From the NCBI RefSeq assembly GCF_000687165.1, contig NZ_JMKU01000002.1, positions 248,001 to 312,000 of the forward strand: a stretch of DNA of 64,000 nucleotides. Reading direction: 5' to 3'. This DNA comes from Paracidovorax oryzae ATCC 19882 (lineage in GTDB: Bacteria; Pseudomonadota; Gammaproteobacteria; Burkholderiales; Burkholderiaceae_C). The notes beneath the pieces are model-generated. The model was not told the origin of the DNA. It saw only the letters and a program-made list of their open reading frames with translations, and did no database searches. Both the position numbers and the translations under genes were made by a program. Positions 17,493-26,435 of this stretch are shown here, in pieces (position 1 is the first letter of the stretch; every line of letters begins with the position of its first letter).

Positions 17493-18611
17493 TCAGTGCG
17501 GGGAATGCGGGAAGAGCGCGGCGATGCGGCGCGTGCAGGCCTGCCGCAGGCGGGTGCAGAGTGCCGCCAGGCCTTCGGGCTCGGCGATGAGGAAGCCGAT
17601 GATCAGCACGCCCAGTACGATGCGCTGGACCATCTCCAGCACGCCGGAATCGAGCACCCCGCCGAGCGCCCAGCCGCCCAGGCGCGAGAGCAGCAGGGGC
17701 AAGGCGACCATGAGCGCTGCGCCGAGGAAGGCGCCGCGGAGGGTGCCGAGCCCGCCCAGGATGACGATGAAGAGGATCTGGAAGGAGCGGTCGAGGTTGA
17801 AGCCTGCGGGCTCCACGGTGCGCAGGTACACGAAGGCCCAGAGCACCCCGGCCACGCCGACGATGAAGGACGAGACGGCGAAGGCCAGCAGCTTGGTGCG
17901 CAGCACCGGGATGCCGATCACGCGGGCGGCCAGTTCGTTGTCGCGCACGGCGATGAAGTGCTGGCCGGTGCGCGTGGACACCAGCCGCCATGCGGCCGCC
18001 GTGAGCAGCGCCACCACGGTGAGCGCGAACAGGTAGCGCGCGGCGGGTGTATCGAAGACCCAGGGCCCCACGCGCAGCTCGGGCGCGTCCACCACGCCGG
18101 AGCGGCTATCGAGAGTGAACCAGCCGAAGCGGGTGAGTGCCCACTGCACGAAGAACTGCGCTGCCAGGGTGGCGACGGCGAGGTAGAAGCCCCGCAGCCG
18201 CAGGCTGGGCAGGCCGAAGACGAGCCCCACCGCCGTGGCGCACAGGCCGCCCAGCAGCATGCCGGCGGGCAGCGGCAGCCCGGGCACCCGCAACTGCAGG
18301 TTCAGCGCAGCGAACGCCCCCACCGCCATGAAGGCCGCCGTGCCCAGCGAGAGCTGGCCTGCATAGCCGGTGAGCAGGTTCAGGCCCACCCCGGCGAGCG
18401 ACAGCACCAGGAAGGGCAGCAGGATGGCATCGAACCAGTACGGCGTGGCCAGTGCGGGCACGAACCCGTAGGCCAGCACCAGCAGCGCGGCGGCGGGCAG
18501 CCAGCGCGGCGCCGTGCGGCTGGCGGGGGCCGACCGTGCGTCCGCCAGGGAGGCTGCGGCCGCAGCCTGATGGGCTGCAGCGGCGGGAGGCAGGATGGCG
18601 CTCATGGTCAT
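17493..18611 (-). CDS. branched-chain-type ABC transporter permease (LivM-like)
   Basis: This 372-residue inner-membrane permease has about ten helices, preceded by an Ala-rich cytoplasmic leader of about 35 residues. LivM family motifs include GYAGQLSLGTAAFMAVGAF and the cytoplasmic-loop region TLRGAFLGAALMVALP. The start at 18611 overlaps the LivH-like stop (ATGA). A second ATG at 18605 is also possible. It pairs with the LivH-like permease to form the channel. Confidence 0.9.
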   Translation of the reverse strand: MTMSAILPPAAAAHQAAAAASLADARSAPASRTAPRWLPAAALLVLAYGFVPALATPYWFDAILLPFLVLSLAGVGLNLLTGYAGQLSLGTAAFMAVGAFAALNLQLRVPGLPLPAGMLLGGLCATAVGLVFGLPSLRLRGFYLAVATLAAQFFVQWALTRFGWFTLDSRSGVVDAPELRVGPWVFDTPAARYLFALTVVALLTAAAWRLVSTRTGQHFIAVRDNELAARVIGIPVLRTKLLAFAVSSFIVGVAGVLWAFVYLRTVEPAGFNLDRSFQILFIVILGGLGTLRGAFLGAALMVALPLLLSRLGGWALGGVLDSGVLEMVQRIVLGVLIIGFLIAEPEGLAALCTRLRQACTRRIAALFPHSPH

Positions 18612-19501
18612 GCCCTTTCCACGAGGCGCTGGCCGAACAGCCCCTGTGGGCGCACCAGCAGGAAGACGAGTGCGACGGCATAGGCGAACCAGCCCTCGAT
18701 GCCGCTGCCGACGATCGGGCCCAGGTACACCTCGGCCAGCTTCTCGAACGCGCCCACCAGCAGCCCGCCCACGATGGCGCCTGCCACCGAATCGAAGCCG
18801 CCCAGCACCAGCACGGGCAGGGCCTTGAGCACCACGAGCGACAGCGAGAACTGCACTCCCAGGCGCGCGCCCCACAGCAGCCCGGCGGCCAGCGCGATCA
18901 CGCCGGCCGCGGCCCACACGGCGGACCACACCCGGGGCAGGCGCAGGCCCACGGCGAGCGCGGCGAAGGTGTCGTCCGCCACGGCGCGGAAGGCGAGGCC
19001 CGTGCGGGTGAAGCGGAAGAAGGCCGACAGCAGGACCACCAGGGTGCCCGCGCACGCGGCCGCCACGAGGTCGAAGCGCGAGACCAGCATGCCGGCGACG
19101 TCGAGCGGCGTGTCTTCGATGCCCAGGTCCAGCGCGTGGACCTGCGTGCCCCACGCGAGCTGTGCCACGCCCTCGATCACGTAGGACAGGCCCAGCGTCG
19201 CCACGAACAGCGCCATCGGGGAGCGGCCGGCCAGCGGCCGCAGCACGGTGCGCTCGATGGCCAGCCCGAGCAGCACCATCAGCACGAGGGTGGCCGCGAG
19301 CGCCAGGGCGAAGGGCACGCCGCGCTCCAGGAGGCTCACGAAGGTCAGCGCCGCCAGCAGCAGCTGCGCGCCCTGCGCGAAGTTGAGCACGCCCGAGGTC
19401 TTGTAGATGAGCACGAAGCCGATGGCCACGAGCGCGTACATCACGCCCGAGAGCAGGCCGCCCACGAGCACTTCGGCGAAGAAGGTGAAATCCGCATCCA
19501 T
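18608..19501 (-). CDS. branched-chain-type ABC transporter permease (LivH-like)
   Basis: This 297-residue inner-membrane permease has about eight helices. Family motifs include GVMYALVAIGFVLIYKTSGVLNFAQG near the N-terminus and GGFDSVAGAIVGGLLVG near the C-terminus. The start overlaps the LivG-like stop by 4 nt and its own stop overlaps the LivM-like start. Such overlaps mean the three parts are made in fixed proportion. Confidence 0.91.
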   Translation of the reverse strand: MDADFTFFAEVLVGGLLSGVMYALVAIGFVLIYKTSGVLNFAQGAQLLLAALTFVSLLERGVPFALALAATLVLMVLLGLAIERTVLRPLAGRSPMALFVATLGLSYVIEGVAQLAWGTQVHALDLGIEDTPLDVAGMLVSRFDLVAAACAGTLVVLLSAFFRFTRTGLAFRAVADDTFAALAVGLRLPRVWSAVWAAAGVIALAAGLLWGARLGVQFSLSLVVLKALPVLVLGGFDSVAGAIVGGLLVGAFEKLAEVYLGPIVGSGIEGWFAYAVALVFLLVRPQGLFGQRLVERA

Positions 19502-20319
19502 CACGCGCCCTCCGCTTCGGCGCCGGCGTGCTCCACGCCCAGGTAGGCATCGATCACGGCGGGGTCGCTCCGCACCTCGGCGGGCGTGCCGTCGGCGATC
19601 TTGCGGCCGTGGTCCAGCACCGCCACCCGGTCGGAGAGGCCCAGCACCACGCCGATGTCGTGCTCGATGAGCAGGATGGCGGTGCCGAACCGGTCGCGCG
19701 CCGCACGCACCAGTGCGGCCATGTCGCGCTTTTCCGAAAGCGTCATGCCCGCCATGGGTTCGTCCAGCAGCAGCAGGCGCGGCGCGGCGGCCAGCGCGCG
19801 GGCCAGCTCGACGCGCTTCTGCAGCCCGTAGGGCAGGGTGGAGGCGGGCCGGTCGCGCACGGCCTGCAGCCCCAGAAAATCGATCACCGCATCCGCCTGC
19901 GCGGCCGTGTCGCGGCGGGCCGCGCGGGCCGCGCGGGCACGGGGCGCATTCGCCCACTGTTCGAGCCAGCTGCCCTGCGGTCCGGCGCAGCCCAGCGCCA
20001 CGTTGTCGCGCACCGAGAGGCCCCGGAACAGCGCGAGGTTCTGGAAGGTGCGCGCCACCCCCAGCCGCGCCAGGCGCTGCGTGGGCACGTGCGCGAACTC
20101 CTCCGCGCCCAGCCGCACGCGGCCGCTGTCCGGGCGGTACAGGCCGCACACCACGTTGACCAGCGAGCTCTTTCCGGCCCCGTTGGGGCCGATGACGGCG
20201 CGGATCTCGGCGGGGGCGATGTCGAGGTCGATGTCCGACAGCGCCTGCACGCCGCCGAAGGATAGGGCGACGTGCCGCAGCTGCAGCACGGTAGCCGGGG
20301 TGGGCGGGGGCATGGCCAT
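19501..20319 (-). CDS. branched-chain-type ABC transporter ATP-binding protein (LivG-like)
   Basis: This 272-residue ATPase has Walker A GPNGAGKSS, Q-loop FQNLALF, Walker B LLLLDEPMAGM and H-loop LLIEHD. The LivG-type tail RKIADGTPAEVRSDPAVIDAYLG is present. The signature motif reads LPYGLQKRVELARAL instead of LSYGxQR, a common variant. It follows sfnG by 43 nt. ATG at 20313 is an alternative start. Confidence 0.91.
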   Translation of the reverse strand: MAMPPPTPATVLQLRHVALSFGGVQALSDIDLDIAPAEIRAVIGPNGAGKSSLVNVVCGLYRPDSGRVRLGAEEFAHVPTQRLARLGVARTFQNLALFRGLSVRDNVALGCAGPQGSWLEQWANAPRARAARAARRDTAAQADAVIDFLGLQAVRDRPASTLPYGLQKRVELARALAAAPRLLLLDEPMAGMTLSEKRDMAALVRAARDRFGTAILLIEHDIGVVLGLSDRVAVLDHGRKIADGTPAEVRSDPAVIDAYLGVEHAGAEAEGA

Positions 20320-20362
20320 GGCGGTGGGGCGATGTGCTGGGGGGCGGGAATGTGCCGTGGCG

Positions 20363-21493
20363 TCAGGCTTCCGCGGCCTCCAGGGCGGGCTGCGTCCGCG
20401 GCTGCGCGGCGGCCTGGCGCGCCTCCAGCTCGCGTACCAGCGGCAGCACCTTGCGGCCGAAGTACTCCACCTCTTCGATGAAGTGCAGGAAGCCGGTCAG
20501 CACCAGGTCCACGCCGATGGCCTTGAGCGCGACGATGCGCTCGGCGACCTGCTGCGGCGTGCCGATCAGGTTGGTGCGGAAACCGTCGTTGTATTGCACG
20601 AGGTCCTCGAAGGTGGAGGTCGCCCAGTTGCCTTCTCCTTCCGGCGAGGAGCGGCCGGCCTGTTTCGCGGCGTCGCCGAAGGCCTGCACCGCTTCCACGT
20701 GCGCGTGGCGGATGATGTCCTGCAGGACGGCCTGCGCCTCCTCCTCGGTATCGCGGGCGATCACGAAGGCGTTCACGCCGATGCGCACCGTGTGGCCGTT
20801 GGCCCGGGCCTTGGCCTGGATGTCGTCGATCTGGGCCTTGAGGCCCTCGGGCGTGTTGCCGTTGGTGAAGTACCAGTCGGACACGCTGGCCGCGTTGTCG
20901 CGCGCGGCGCGCGAGCTGCCGCCCTGGAAGATCTCCGGATGGGGCTTCTGCAGCGGCTTGGGGCTGAGCGTGTAGTCGTTGAAGCGGTAGAAGTCGCCCC
21001 TGAAGGTGAAGTGGTCCTGCGTCCAGATGCCCTTGAGCGCCTGGATGAATTCCTTGGAACGGCGGTAGCGCTCGTCATGCTCCAGCCAGGGCTCGCCGAT
21101 GGCGTGGAACTCGCCCTTGAACCACCCGCTCACCACGTTGATGCCGATGCGGCCGCCCGAGATGTGGTCGATGGTGGCGATCTGCTTGGCCACCACGGCC
21201 GGGTTCCACGGGCCCGGCAGGATGGCGGCCAGCACCTTCAGCCGCGTGGTGGCGTGCAGCAGGGCCTGGCTGAACGAGACGGACTCGTGCTGGTGCTCCG
21301 CCCCGTAGCCCGCCGTGAAGCGGATCTGGCTCAGGGCGTATTCGAAGCCGGCTTTCTCCGCTGCCACCGCCAGCCGCTGGTTGTATTCCAGGCTCCAGTC
21401 GGTGCGCTGCTCGATGGTGCTCACGACCAGGCCGCCGCTGACGTTCGGCACCCAGTAGGCGAATTTGACGGGTTCGTTGCGGGATGTGCTCAT
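20363..21493 (-). CDS. sfnG: dimethylsulfone monooxygenase SfnG
   Basis: This 376-residue FMNH2-dependent enzyme of the bacterial luciferase-like group converts dimethylsulfone to methanesulfinate. The N-terminus KFAYWVPNVSGGLVVSTIEQRT, the flavin-site segment GPWNPAVVAKQIATIDHISGGR and NVVSGWFKGEF closely fit the SsuD/SfnG family. SfnG is preferred over SsuD because of the N-terminal VPNVSGGLV signature. The adjacent flavin reductase MsuE can supply FMNH2. It lies second in the run, 50 nt after msuE. Confidence 0.92.
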   Translation of the reverse strand: MSTSRNEPVKFAYWVPNVSGGLVVSTIEQRTDWSLEYNQRLAVAAEKAGFEYALSQIRFTAGYGAEHQHESVSFSQALLHATTRLKVLAAILPGPWNPAVVAKQIATIDHISGGRIGINVVSGWFKGEFHAIGEPWLEHDERYRRSKEFIQALKGIWTQDHFTFRGDFYRFNDYTLSPKPLQKPHPEIFQGGSSRAARDNAASVSDWYFTNGNTPEGLKAQIDDIQAKARANGHTVRIGVNAFVIARDTEEEAQAVLQDIIRHAHVEAVQAFGDAAKQAGRSSPEGEGNWATSTFEDLVQYNDGFRTNLIGTPQQVAERIVALKAIGVDLVLTGFLHFIEEVEYFGRKVLPLVRELEARQAAAQPRTQPALEAAEA

Positions 21494-21543
21494 GGTGAAG
21501 GCTCCTTGGATGGGATGGAGGACAGGCGTGCGAACACGGTTGC

Positions 21544-22128
21544 TCAGGCCACGGCGGCCAGCACGGGGCGCGCGGGCGCAGCGGCCTCGCGGCCCGCGCG
21601 CAGCAGCGGCAGGGCACGCTCAACGGCCAGGGCGGCGCGGGCCAGCAGGGCCGGGTCGGTGATGCGGTAGTCGGTGAAATCCTTGTCGGTGCCGTACACG
21701 CCCAGGGGCAGGGTGCGGGCCTGGAAGAAGCTGAAGAGCGGGCGCAGCTGGTGGTCGATCACCAGCGCGTGGCGCTCGCTGCCACCCGTGGCGGCCAGCA
21801 GCACGGGCACGTCCACCAGGGCCTCGTGGTGCACGAAATCGAAGAAATGCTTGAACAGGCCCGAGTACGTGGCCCGGTACACCGGGCTGCCCACCACGAG
21901 CACGTCCGCCTGTTCGACGGCGGCGATGTCGGCCTCCACCTCCGGCGGCAGCTGGTTGCGGTAGAGGGCGCCCGCCAGGCGCGGGCCGACCGTGCCGAGT
22001 TCGATGGTGCGCACGCGGATGGGAACGGCGTCACCGATCCTTTCGACGAGGTGCTCGACGAGCGCGAGGGTGCGCGACGGGCGCTGGAGACTGCCGGAGA
22101 CGGCGACGAGATTCAGGGTGCGGGCCAT
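21544..22128 (-). CDS. msuE: NAD(P)H-dependent FMN reductase MsuE
   Basis: This 194-residue flavodoxin-fold reductase shows the phosphate-binding loop SGSLQRPSRT near the N-terminus. VLVVGSPVYRATYSGLFKHFFD follows at about 82-103. It should supply reduced FMN to the sulfone and sulfonate monooxygenases of this locus. It is the first gene of the minus-strand sulfur operon, about 50 nt downstream of a sigma-54 promoter candidate. Confidence 0.9.
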   Translation of the reverse strand: MARTLNLVAVSGSLQRPSRTLALVEHLVERIGDAVPIRVRTIELGTVGPRLAGALYRNQLPPEVEADIAAVEQADVLVVGSPVYRATYSGLFKHFFDFVHHEALVDVPVLLAATGGSERHALVIDHQLRPLFSFFQARTLPLGVYGTDKDFTDYRITDPALLARAALAVERALPLLRAGREAAAPARPVLAAVA

Positions 22129-22189
22129 GGTGATCCATTCGTTGCGGTGAAGGGGGCGGCACCGCGGCGCGGTGTCCGTCCTGCCTTCA

Positions 22190-22204
22190 GCAGCTTGCGT
22201 GCCA
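22190..22204 (-). promoter_or_regulatory. sigma-54 promoter candidate for the msuE-sfnG operon
   Basis: Reading the minus strand, TGGCACGCAAGCTGC matches the consensus TGGCACG-N4-TTGC with one mismatch in the -12 box. The GG and GC spacing is exactly 10 nt. Transcription would begin near 22179, about 50 nt before the msuE start. A SfnR-type sigma-54 activator gene lies in the same island. Confidence 0.62.
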
Positions 22205-22349
22205 GAGATTTTTCCCTTTGAAATCAATGGCTTGCACATTCGCTGTCACGCAACGGGTGTGTGCTGCACAGCACGCTGCTGTCGCGTTGCTGCAGGATCA
22301 GCAGACCACCGGGAAACGTGCATGCATATGCGTTTCCCGCAGCAGCGGA

Positions 22350-23534
22350 TCAGGAATAGAAGGACGGCTCGGGCCGCTGCCCGTGCAGCGCCCACCGGCC
22401 CAGTTCGCGGCGCTTGTAGTCCTCCGGATCGTGCAGGGTGTGCACCCGCAGGTTGCGCCAGAAGCGGTCCAGGCGCAGTGCGGCCGTGGTGGCGCGCGGG
22501 CCGGTCACCTCGAAGAGCCGGTGCGCCACGTCGAGCGCGGCGCGGCCCGCGGCCACCTTGGCGGCCGCCACGGCCACGGCCACGTCGCCGCGCGCCCCGG
22601 GCGATAGCGCGAGCCCTTCGGACCATGCCGCGTCGAACAGCGCCGCCGCACGGTCCGCCAGCAGGCGCGCCCCTTCGAGGGCCAGCCAGAAGTCGCCGTA
22701 ATGGCCCAGCAGGTACGGGTCTTCGCCCGCCTGGTCCACGCCGGAGGCATGCCATGGGCGCGCATGCTGCAGCGTGAAGCCGCGTGCTTCGGCCAGTGCG
22801 CCTTCGCCCAGCCCCAGGTACACGTGCGCCAGCACCAGCTGCGCCAGCAGCGGGCGCAGCGCCGCGAACGGGGAGGACAGGGGGCCCGGATCGGTGAGCA
22901 GCTCATGCGCCTGCACGCGCACCTGATCGAAGACCACGCTGCCGCTGTCCGTCTGGCGCTGGCCGATGTTGTCCCAGTCGCCCTGCACCTGGATCCCTTC
23001 CCGGGTGGTCGGCACCACGGCGATCAGCAGCCGGCCCGTGGGGTCGAATGCGGAGGCGAGCAGCCTGTCGGAATCGCCCGCGCCCGAGCAGAAACTCTTG
23101 CGGCCGTGGAACGACCACGAGCCGTCCGGCTGCTGCGTGGCCGCTGTGCCCCGGTCCAGCGGGTTGAGCGCGTTGCCCCAGAACCATTGCCGCGCCACGG
23201 TGGCCTCGAGCCAGGGCTGCCACTGCGCCGGCCGGCCGAAGAGCTGCGCCGTGGCCAGCAGCAGGTGGTGGAAGCCGAACACGTGGGCGACCGCGCTGTC
23301 CACGCGCGCGAAGTGTCGCACCACGCCCAGCACCTCGCTCCAGGAGGCCCCCAGCCCGCCCAGGGATGCGGGAACGGGCAGGGCCAGCAGGCCGCTTTCG
23401 CGCAGCAGGCGGCGCTCGTGCAGGGGCACGCCGCCGGCCTGGTCGCGCGCGATGGCCGTGGCGGCAAGGGATTCGACCATCCGGTCGCGGGCACCGTGCC
23501 AGTCCCGGTGCGCTTCGGCGGCGAAGTGTTTCAT
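22350..23534 (-). CDS. DszC/acyl-CoA-dehydrogenase-fold flavin monooxygenase, paralogue 1
   Basis: This 394-residue cytoplasmic enzyme has the acyl-CoA dehydrogenase fold but the [11 protein letters not shown] and GRKSFCSGA segments of DszC-like monooxygenases, which use reduced flavin and oxygen on sulfur compounds. The C-terminal arginines (LDRFWRNLRVHTLHDP) fit the flavin site. It ends in PSFYS, exactly like its divergently transcribed paralogue 425 nt away. AAGGAG precedes the ATG at 23534. The substrate is unknown. Context suggests organosulfur scavenging. Confidence 0.84.
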   Translation of the reverse strand: MKHFAAEAHRDWHGARDRMVESLAATAIARDQAGGVPLHERRLLRESGLLALPVPASLGGLGASWSEVLGVVRHFARVDSAVAHVFGFHHLLLATAQLFGRPAQWQPWLEATVARQWFWGNALNPLDRGTAATQQPDGSWSFHGRKSFCSGAGDSDRLLASAFDPTGRLLIAVVPTTREGIQVQGDWDNIGQRQTDSGSVVFDQVRVQAHELLTDPGPLSSPFAALRPLLAQLVLAHVYLGLGEGALAEARGFTLQHARPWHASGVDQAGEDPYLLGHYGDFWLALEGARLLADRAAALFDAAWSEGLALSPGARGDVAVAVAAAKVAAGRAALDVAHRLFEVTGPRATTAALRLDRFWRNLRVHTLHDPEDYKRRELGRWALHGQRPEPSFYS

Positions 23535-23959
23535 GGTCGCACTCCTTGCGCACTGGAGGCGGAGAGGTGCGGCGACCGGATTCGCACGGTGCCGCGGTGC
23601 CAGGTGCAGTACGGAGGAGGGCCGCCGGGCGCGGCAGAAGATGTTTTGTGCATGGAGGAGTGGGTGCGTGGTGGAGAGGAGCAGCCGGTGTCGCAGGGTC
23701 TGTGCCATGGGCCGCCATGGGAAACGGCGTGGGGGCCTGCTGCGGGATCAGCAACCGCGGCGCCGGGCTGCTGCGGCAGTGTCTGCCAGGGCGCAGTTGC
23801 TGCTGCAGCCGCAAAACGTCTATCGATGCTTGGAATCCTTATTTGCCGCGGGGCATGCGGATTCCCAGAATTGCTGTTCAGGCAGCAGTTCCGTCCTTCC
23901 GCCCGCGCCGCAGCCTTTCCCGTGCGGCGGCGGTACCCTTATCGAGGAGAGAGCCCGAC
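23535..23959. other. 425-nt divergent regulatory region between two monooxygenase genes
   Basis: This region separates two divergent DszC-like genes and carries no convincing open frame. It holds a minus-strand sigma-54 promoter match at 23693-23707. On the plus strand I see only a near match (TGGAATCCTTATTTGC, 23831-23846) whose GG-GC spacing is one base too long. Activator binding sites for the SfnR-like protein would be expected here but I could not identify them. Confidence 0.6.
23693..23707 (-). promoter_or_regulatory. sigma-54 promoter candidate for DszC-like paralogue 1
   Basis: Reading the minus strand, TGGCACAGACCCTGC has correct GG-GC spacing. The predicted start would leave an untranslated leader of about 148 nt before 23534, which is long. 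It could be chance. Confidence 0.42.
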
Positions 23960-25183
23960 ATGAGCCTTGCGACGATGCCAGCGCACGATCCCGCCGCCGA
24001 CGGCGGGGACGCGGCCATCGCCCCCCCGGCGCCCGAGGCGGTCGCGCGGCGGCTGGCGGAGCAGTTCGCCCGGACGGCGGCTGAGCGCGACGAGCGCGGC
24101 GGCACCCCCAAGGCGGAACGGGACGCGCTGCGCGACAGCGGCCTGCTGGCGATGAGCATTCCGGCCGCGCAGGGCGGCGGCGGGGCCGGCTGGCGCGAGA
24201 CGCTGGAGGTGATCCGCATCCTGGCGCGCGCCGATTCCTCGCTGGCCCATCTGCTGGGCTTTCACCATCTGATGCTGGCCACCGCGCGCCTCTTTTCCCA
24301 GCCGCGCCAGTGGGAGCCCTGGTTCACGCAGACGGCGCGCCTGCGGTGGTTCTGGGGCAATGCCCTGAACCCGCTGGACGACCGCACGCAGCGCACGCGC
24401 CAGGGCGGCTGGAGCGAGTTCTCGGGCCGCAAGAGCTTCTGCTCGGGTGCGCTCGATTCCGAGATGCTCATCGCTTCCGCGCGCGATGCGGAGTCCGGCG
24501 AACTGATCGTGGCGGCGCTGCCCACGGGGCGCACGGGCATCTCCGTGGCGCCGGACTGGAACAGCATCGGCCAGCGCCAGACGGACAGCGGCAGCGTCAC
24601 CTTCGAGCGCGTGCGGGTGGAGCCGCACGAGATCCTGGCCGACCCGGGGCCGCTGGCGACGCCCTTCGCATGCCTGCGGCCCCTGCTGGCGCAGCTCGTG
24701 CTCGCCAGCATCTACCTGGGCATCGCCGAGGGCGCCTTCCAGGACGCGCGCCACTACACGGTCCATGAGGCGCGGCCCTGGCGCAGCTCGGGCGTGGCGC
24801 GGGCGATGGACGATCCCTACGTGCTGGGCCACTACGGCGATTTCTGGGTCGGCCTGGAGAGCGTGCGCGTGCTGCTGGACCGCGCCGCCGGCCGCTTCGA
24901 CGACGCCTGGGGGCGGGGGGCGGAACTCACGGCCGCCGAGCGCGGCGACGTGGCCGTGGCCGTGGCGACCGCCAAGGTGGCCGCCACGCGCACCGGCCTG
25001 GACCTCTGCACCCGCATGTTCGACGTGGCCGGCGCACGCGCCACGCACGGCGGGCTGCGCCTGGACCGCCACTGGCGCAATCTGCGCACCCACACGCTGC
25101 ACGACCCGCTGGCCTACAAGCTGCGCGAACTCGGGGAGTGGGCCCTGCAGCAGCGCCATCCCGATCCCAGTTTCTACTCCTGA
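23960..25183 (+). CDS. DszC/acyl-CoA-dehydrogenase-fold flavin monooxygenase, paralogue 2
   Basis: This 407-residue paralogue of the divergent gene shares [32 protein letters not shown] and the ending DPSFYS. It has a slightly longer N-terminus. It probably uses reduced flavin from MsuE to attack an organosulfur compound. The activator gene follows after 5 nt, so the two are probably cotranscribed. GAGGAGAG lies about 9 nt before the ATG. Two closely similar copies back to back point to duplication with divergence of substrate or regulation. Confidence 0.86.
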   Translation: MSLATMPAHDPAADGGDAAIAPPAPEAVARRLAEQFARTAAERDERGGTPKAERDALRDSGLLAMSIPAAQGGGGAGWRETLEVIRILARADSSLAHLLGFHHLMLATARLFSQPRQWEPWFTQTARLRWFWGNALNPLDDRTQRTRQGGWSEFSGRKSFCSGALDSEMLIASARDAESGELIVAALPTGRTGISVAPDWNSIGQRQTDSGSVTFERVRVEPHEILADPGPLATPFACLRPLLAQLVLASIYLGIAEGAFQDARHYTVHEARPWRSSGVARAMDDPYVLGHYGDFWVGLESVRVLLDRAAGRFDDAWGRGAELTAAERGDVAVAVATAKVAATRTGLDLCTRMFDVAGARATHGGLRLDRHWRNLRTHTLHDPLAYKLRELGEWALQQRHPDPSFYS

Positions 25184-25188
25184 ACGCC

Positions 25189-26310
25189 ATGTCCTCCCTG
25201 CACTTCCATACCGCCTTTCCCGAAGACGGCGACGCACCGGCCCGGCACCGGGAGGCTGCGCCGCTGCTCACGCTGCCCGGTGCCCGGGCCATGCCCACGT
25301 CGATCCGCGCCACCGCGCAGGTGTTCGAGGACCCGCGCTCCCTGGCGTTGCTCGAGCGCATCCGCCTCGTCGCGCCCAGCGAGGCCAACGTGCTCATCCT
25401 GGGCGAGACGGGCACGGGCAAGGAGCTGATCGCGCGCCACGTGCATGCGCTGAGCGCGCGGCGCGAAGGGCCGTTCGTGGCCGTGAACTGCGGTGCGCTG
25501 TCCGAGACACTGGTGGAGAGCGAACTGTTCGGCCACGAGAAGGGGGCCTTCACCGGCGCCTTCACCGCCAAGGCCGGATGGTTCGAGGCCGCCAACGGCG
25601 GCACGCTGTTCCTCGACGAGGTGGGCGACCTGCCGCTGTCCATCCAGGTCAAGCTGCTGCGGGTGCTGCAGGAGCGCGAGGTGGTGCGCCTGGGCGCGCG
25701 CAGGAGCCTGCCGGTGGACGTGCGCGTGGTGGCCGCCACCAACGTGCGCCTGCAGGACGCAGTGGCCGCGGGGAATTTCCGCGAGGACCTGTTCTACCGG
25801 CTGCACGTGGTGAGCCTGGCGCTGCCCACGCTGCGCGAGCGGCCGGGCGACATCCTGCCGCTGGCGCGCCACTTCATCGACGAATACCGGCACCGCCTGG
25901 GCTACGGCCCGGTGCGGCTCGACGCGGGCGCGGAGCGCAAGCTCCTGGCCCACGACTGGCCCGGCAACATCCGCGAGCTGGAGAACGTGATCCACCACGG
26001 CCTGCTGATATGCCGCCGCGGCGTGCTCCTGGCGGAGGACCTGCAGCTGTCGTCGCTGGGCCTGCAGCGCCGCACCGCGGGCGAAGCGCAGTCGGAAGCG
26101 ACGCCGCTGCAGGCGCTGGAAACGGCGCTGTCGGGCCTGTTCCAGCAGCAGGGAGACCAGCTGTACGAGCGCATCGAGGAAACCGTGGTGCGCGCCGCCT
26201 TCGAGTTCTGCCACCGCAACCAGGTGCAGGCCGCGCGCCTGCTGGGCATCAGCCGCAACATCCTGCGTGCGCGGCTCATCAAGAATGGCGACATCGCGGC
26301 GGTGAGATGA
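25189..26310 (+). CDS. sfnR: sigma-54-dependent activator, SfnR type
   Basis: This 373-residue enhancer-binding protein lacks a receiver domain. The AAA+ domain has Walker A GETGTGKE (about 72-79), an intact GAFTGA loop (about 119-124) and Walker [11 protein letters not shown]. The Fis-type HTH is at the C-terminus ([19 protein letters not shown]). SfnR proteins of this size activate sulfone-use genes in pseudomonads under sulfur limitation. Position next to sfn-type genes supports the same role here, acting on the -24/-12 candidates in this island. The name rests on architecture and context. Confidence 0.85.
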   Translation: MSSLHFHTAFPEDGDAPARHREAAPLLTLPGARAMPTSIRATAQVFEDPRSLALLERIRLVAPSEANVLILGETGTGKELIARHVHALSARREGPFVAVNCGALSETLVESELFGHEKGAFTGAFTAKAGWFEAANGGTLFLDEVGDLPLSIQVKLLRVLQEREVVRLGARRSLPVDVRVVAATNVRLQDAVAAGNFREDLFYRLHVVSLALPTLRERPGDILPLARHFIDEYRHRLGYGPVRLDAGAERKLLAHDWPGNIRELENVIHHGLLICRRGVLLAEDLQLSSLGLQRRTAGEAQSEATPLQALETALSGLFQQQGDQLYERIEETVVRAAFEFCHRNQVQAARLLGISRNILRARLIKNGDIAAVR

Positions 26311-26319
26311 CACCCCCCT

Positions 26320-26389
26320 GAGCGGCTGCGCCGCTCCGTGCTGCCGCCAAAGGCGGCTGCCCTTCGTGCACGTCCAAGCCTGCGCAGGC
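26320..26389. repeat. three tandem hairpins between convergent genes
   Basis: Three short inverted repeats stand in a row. GAGCGGC-TGC-GCCGCTC spans 26320-26336, GCCGCC-AAA-GGCGGC spans 26343-26357, and the palindrome GCCTGCGCAGGC spans 26378-26389. They sit between the convergent sfnR and enoyl-CoA hydratase genes. They may act together as a bidirectional terminator or belong to a REP-like repeat family. No T run is present. Confidence 0.5.
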
Positions 26390-26435
26390 AGGCTCGGAGC
26401 CGCGGCACTCAGCCCCCGCTCTCGCCGCGTAGCGC

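Noticed and set aside
23831-23846. Sigma-54 promoter for the plus-strand DszC-like gene
   Set aside because: TGGAATCCTTATTTGC has a GG-GC spacing one base longer than the strict consensus.
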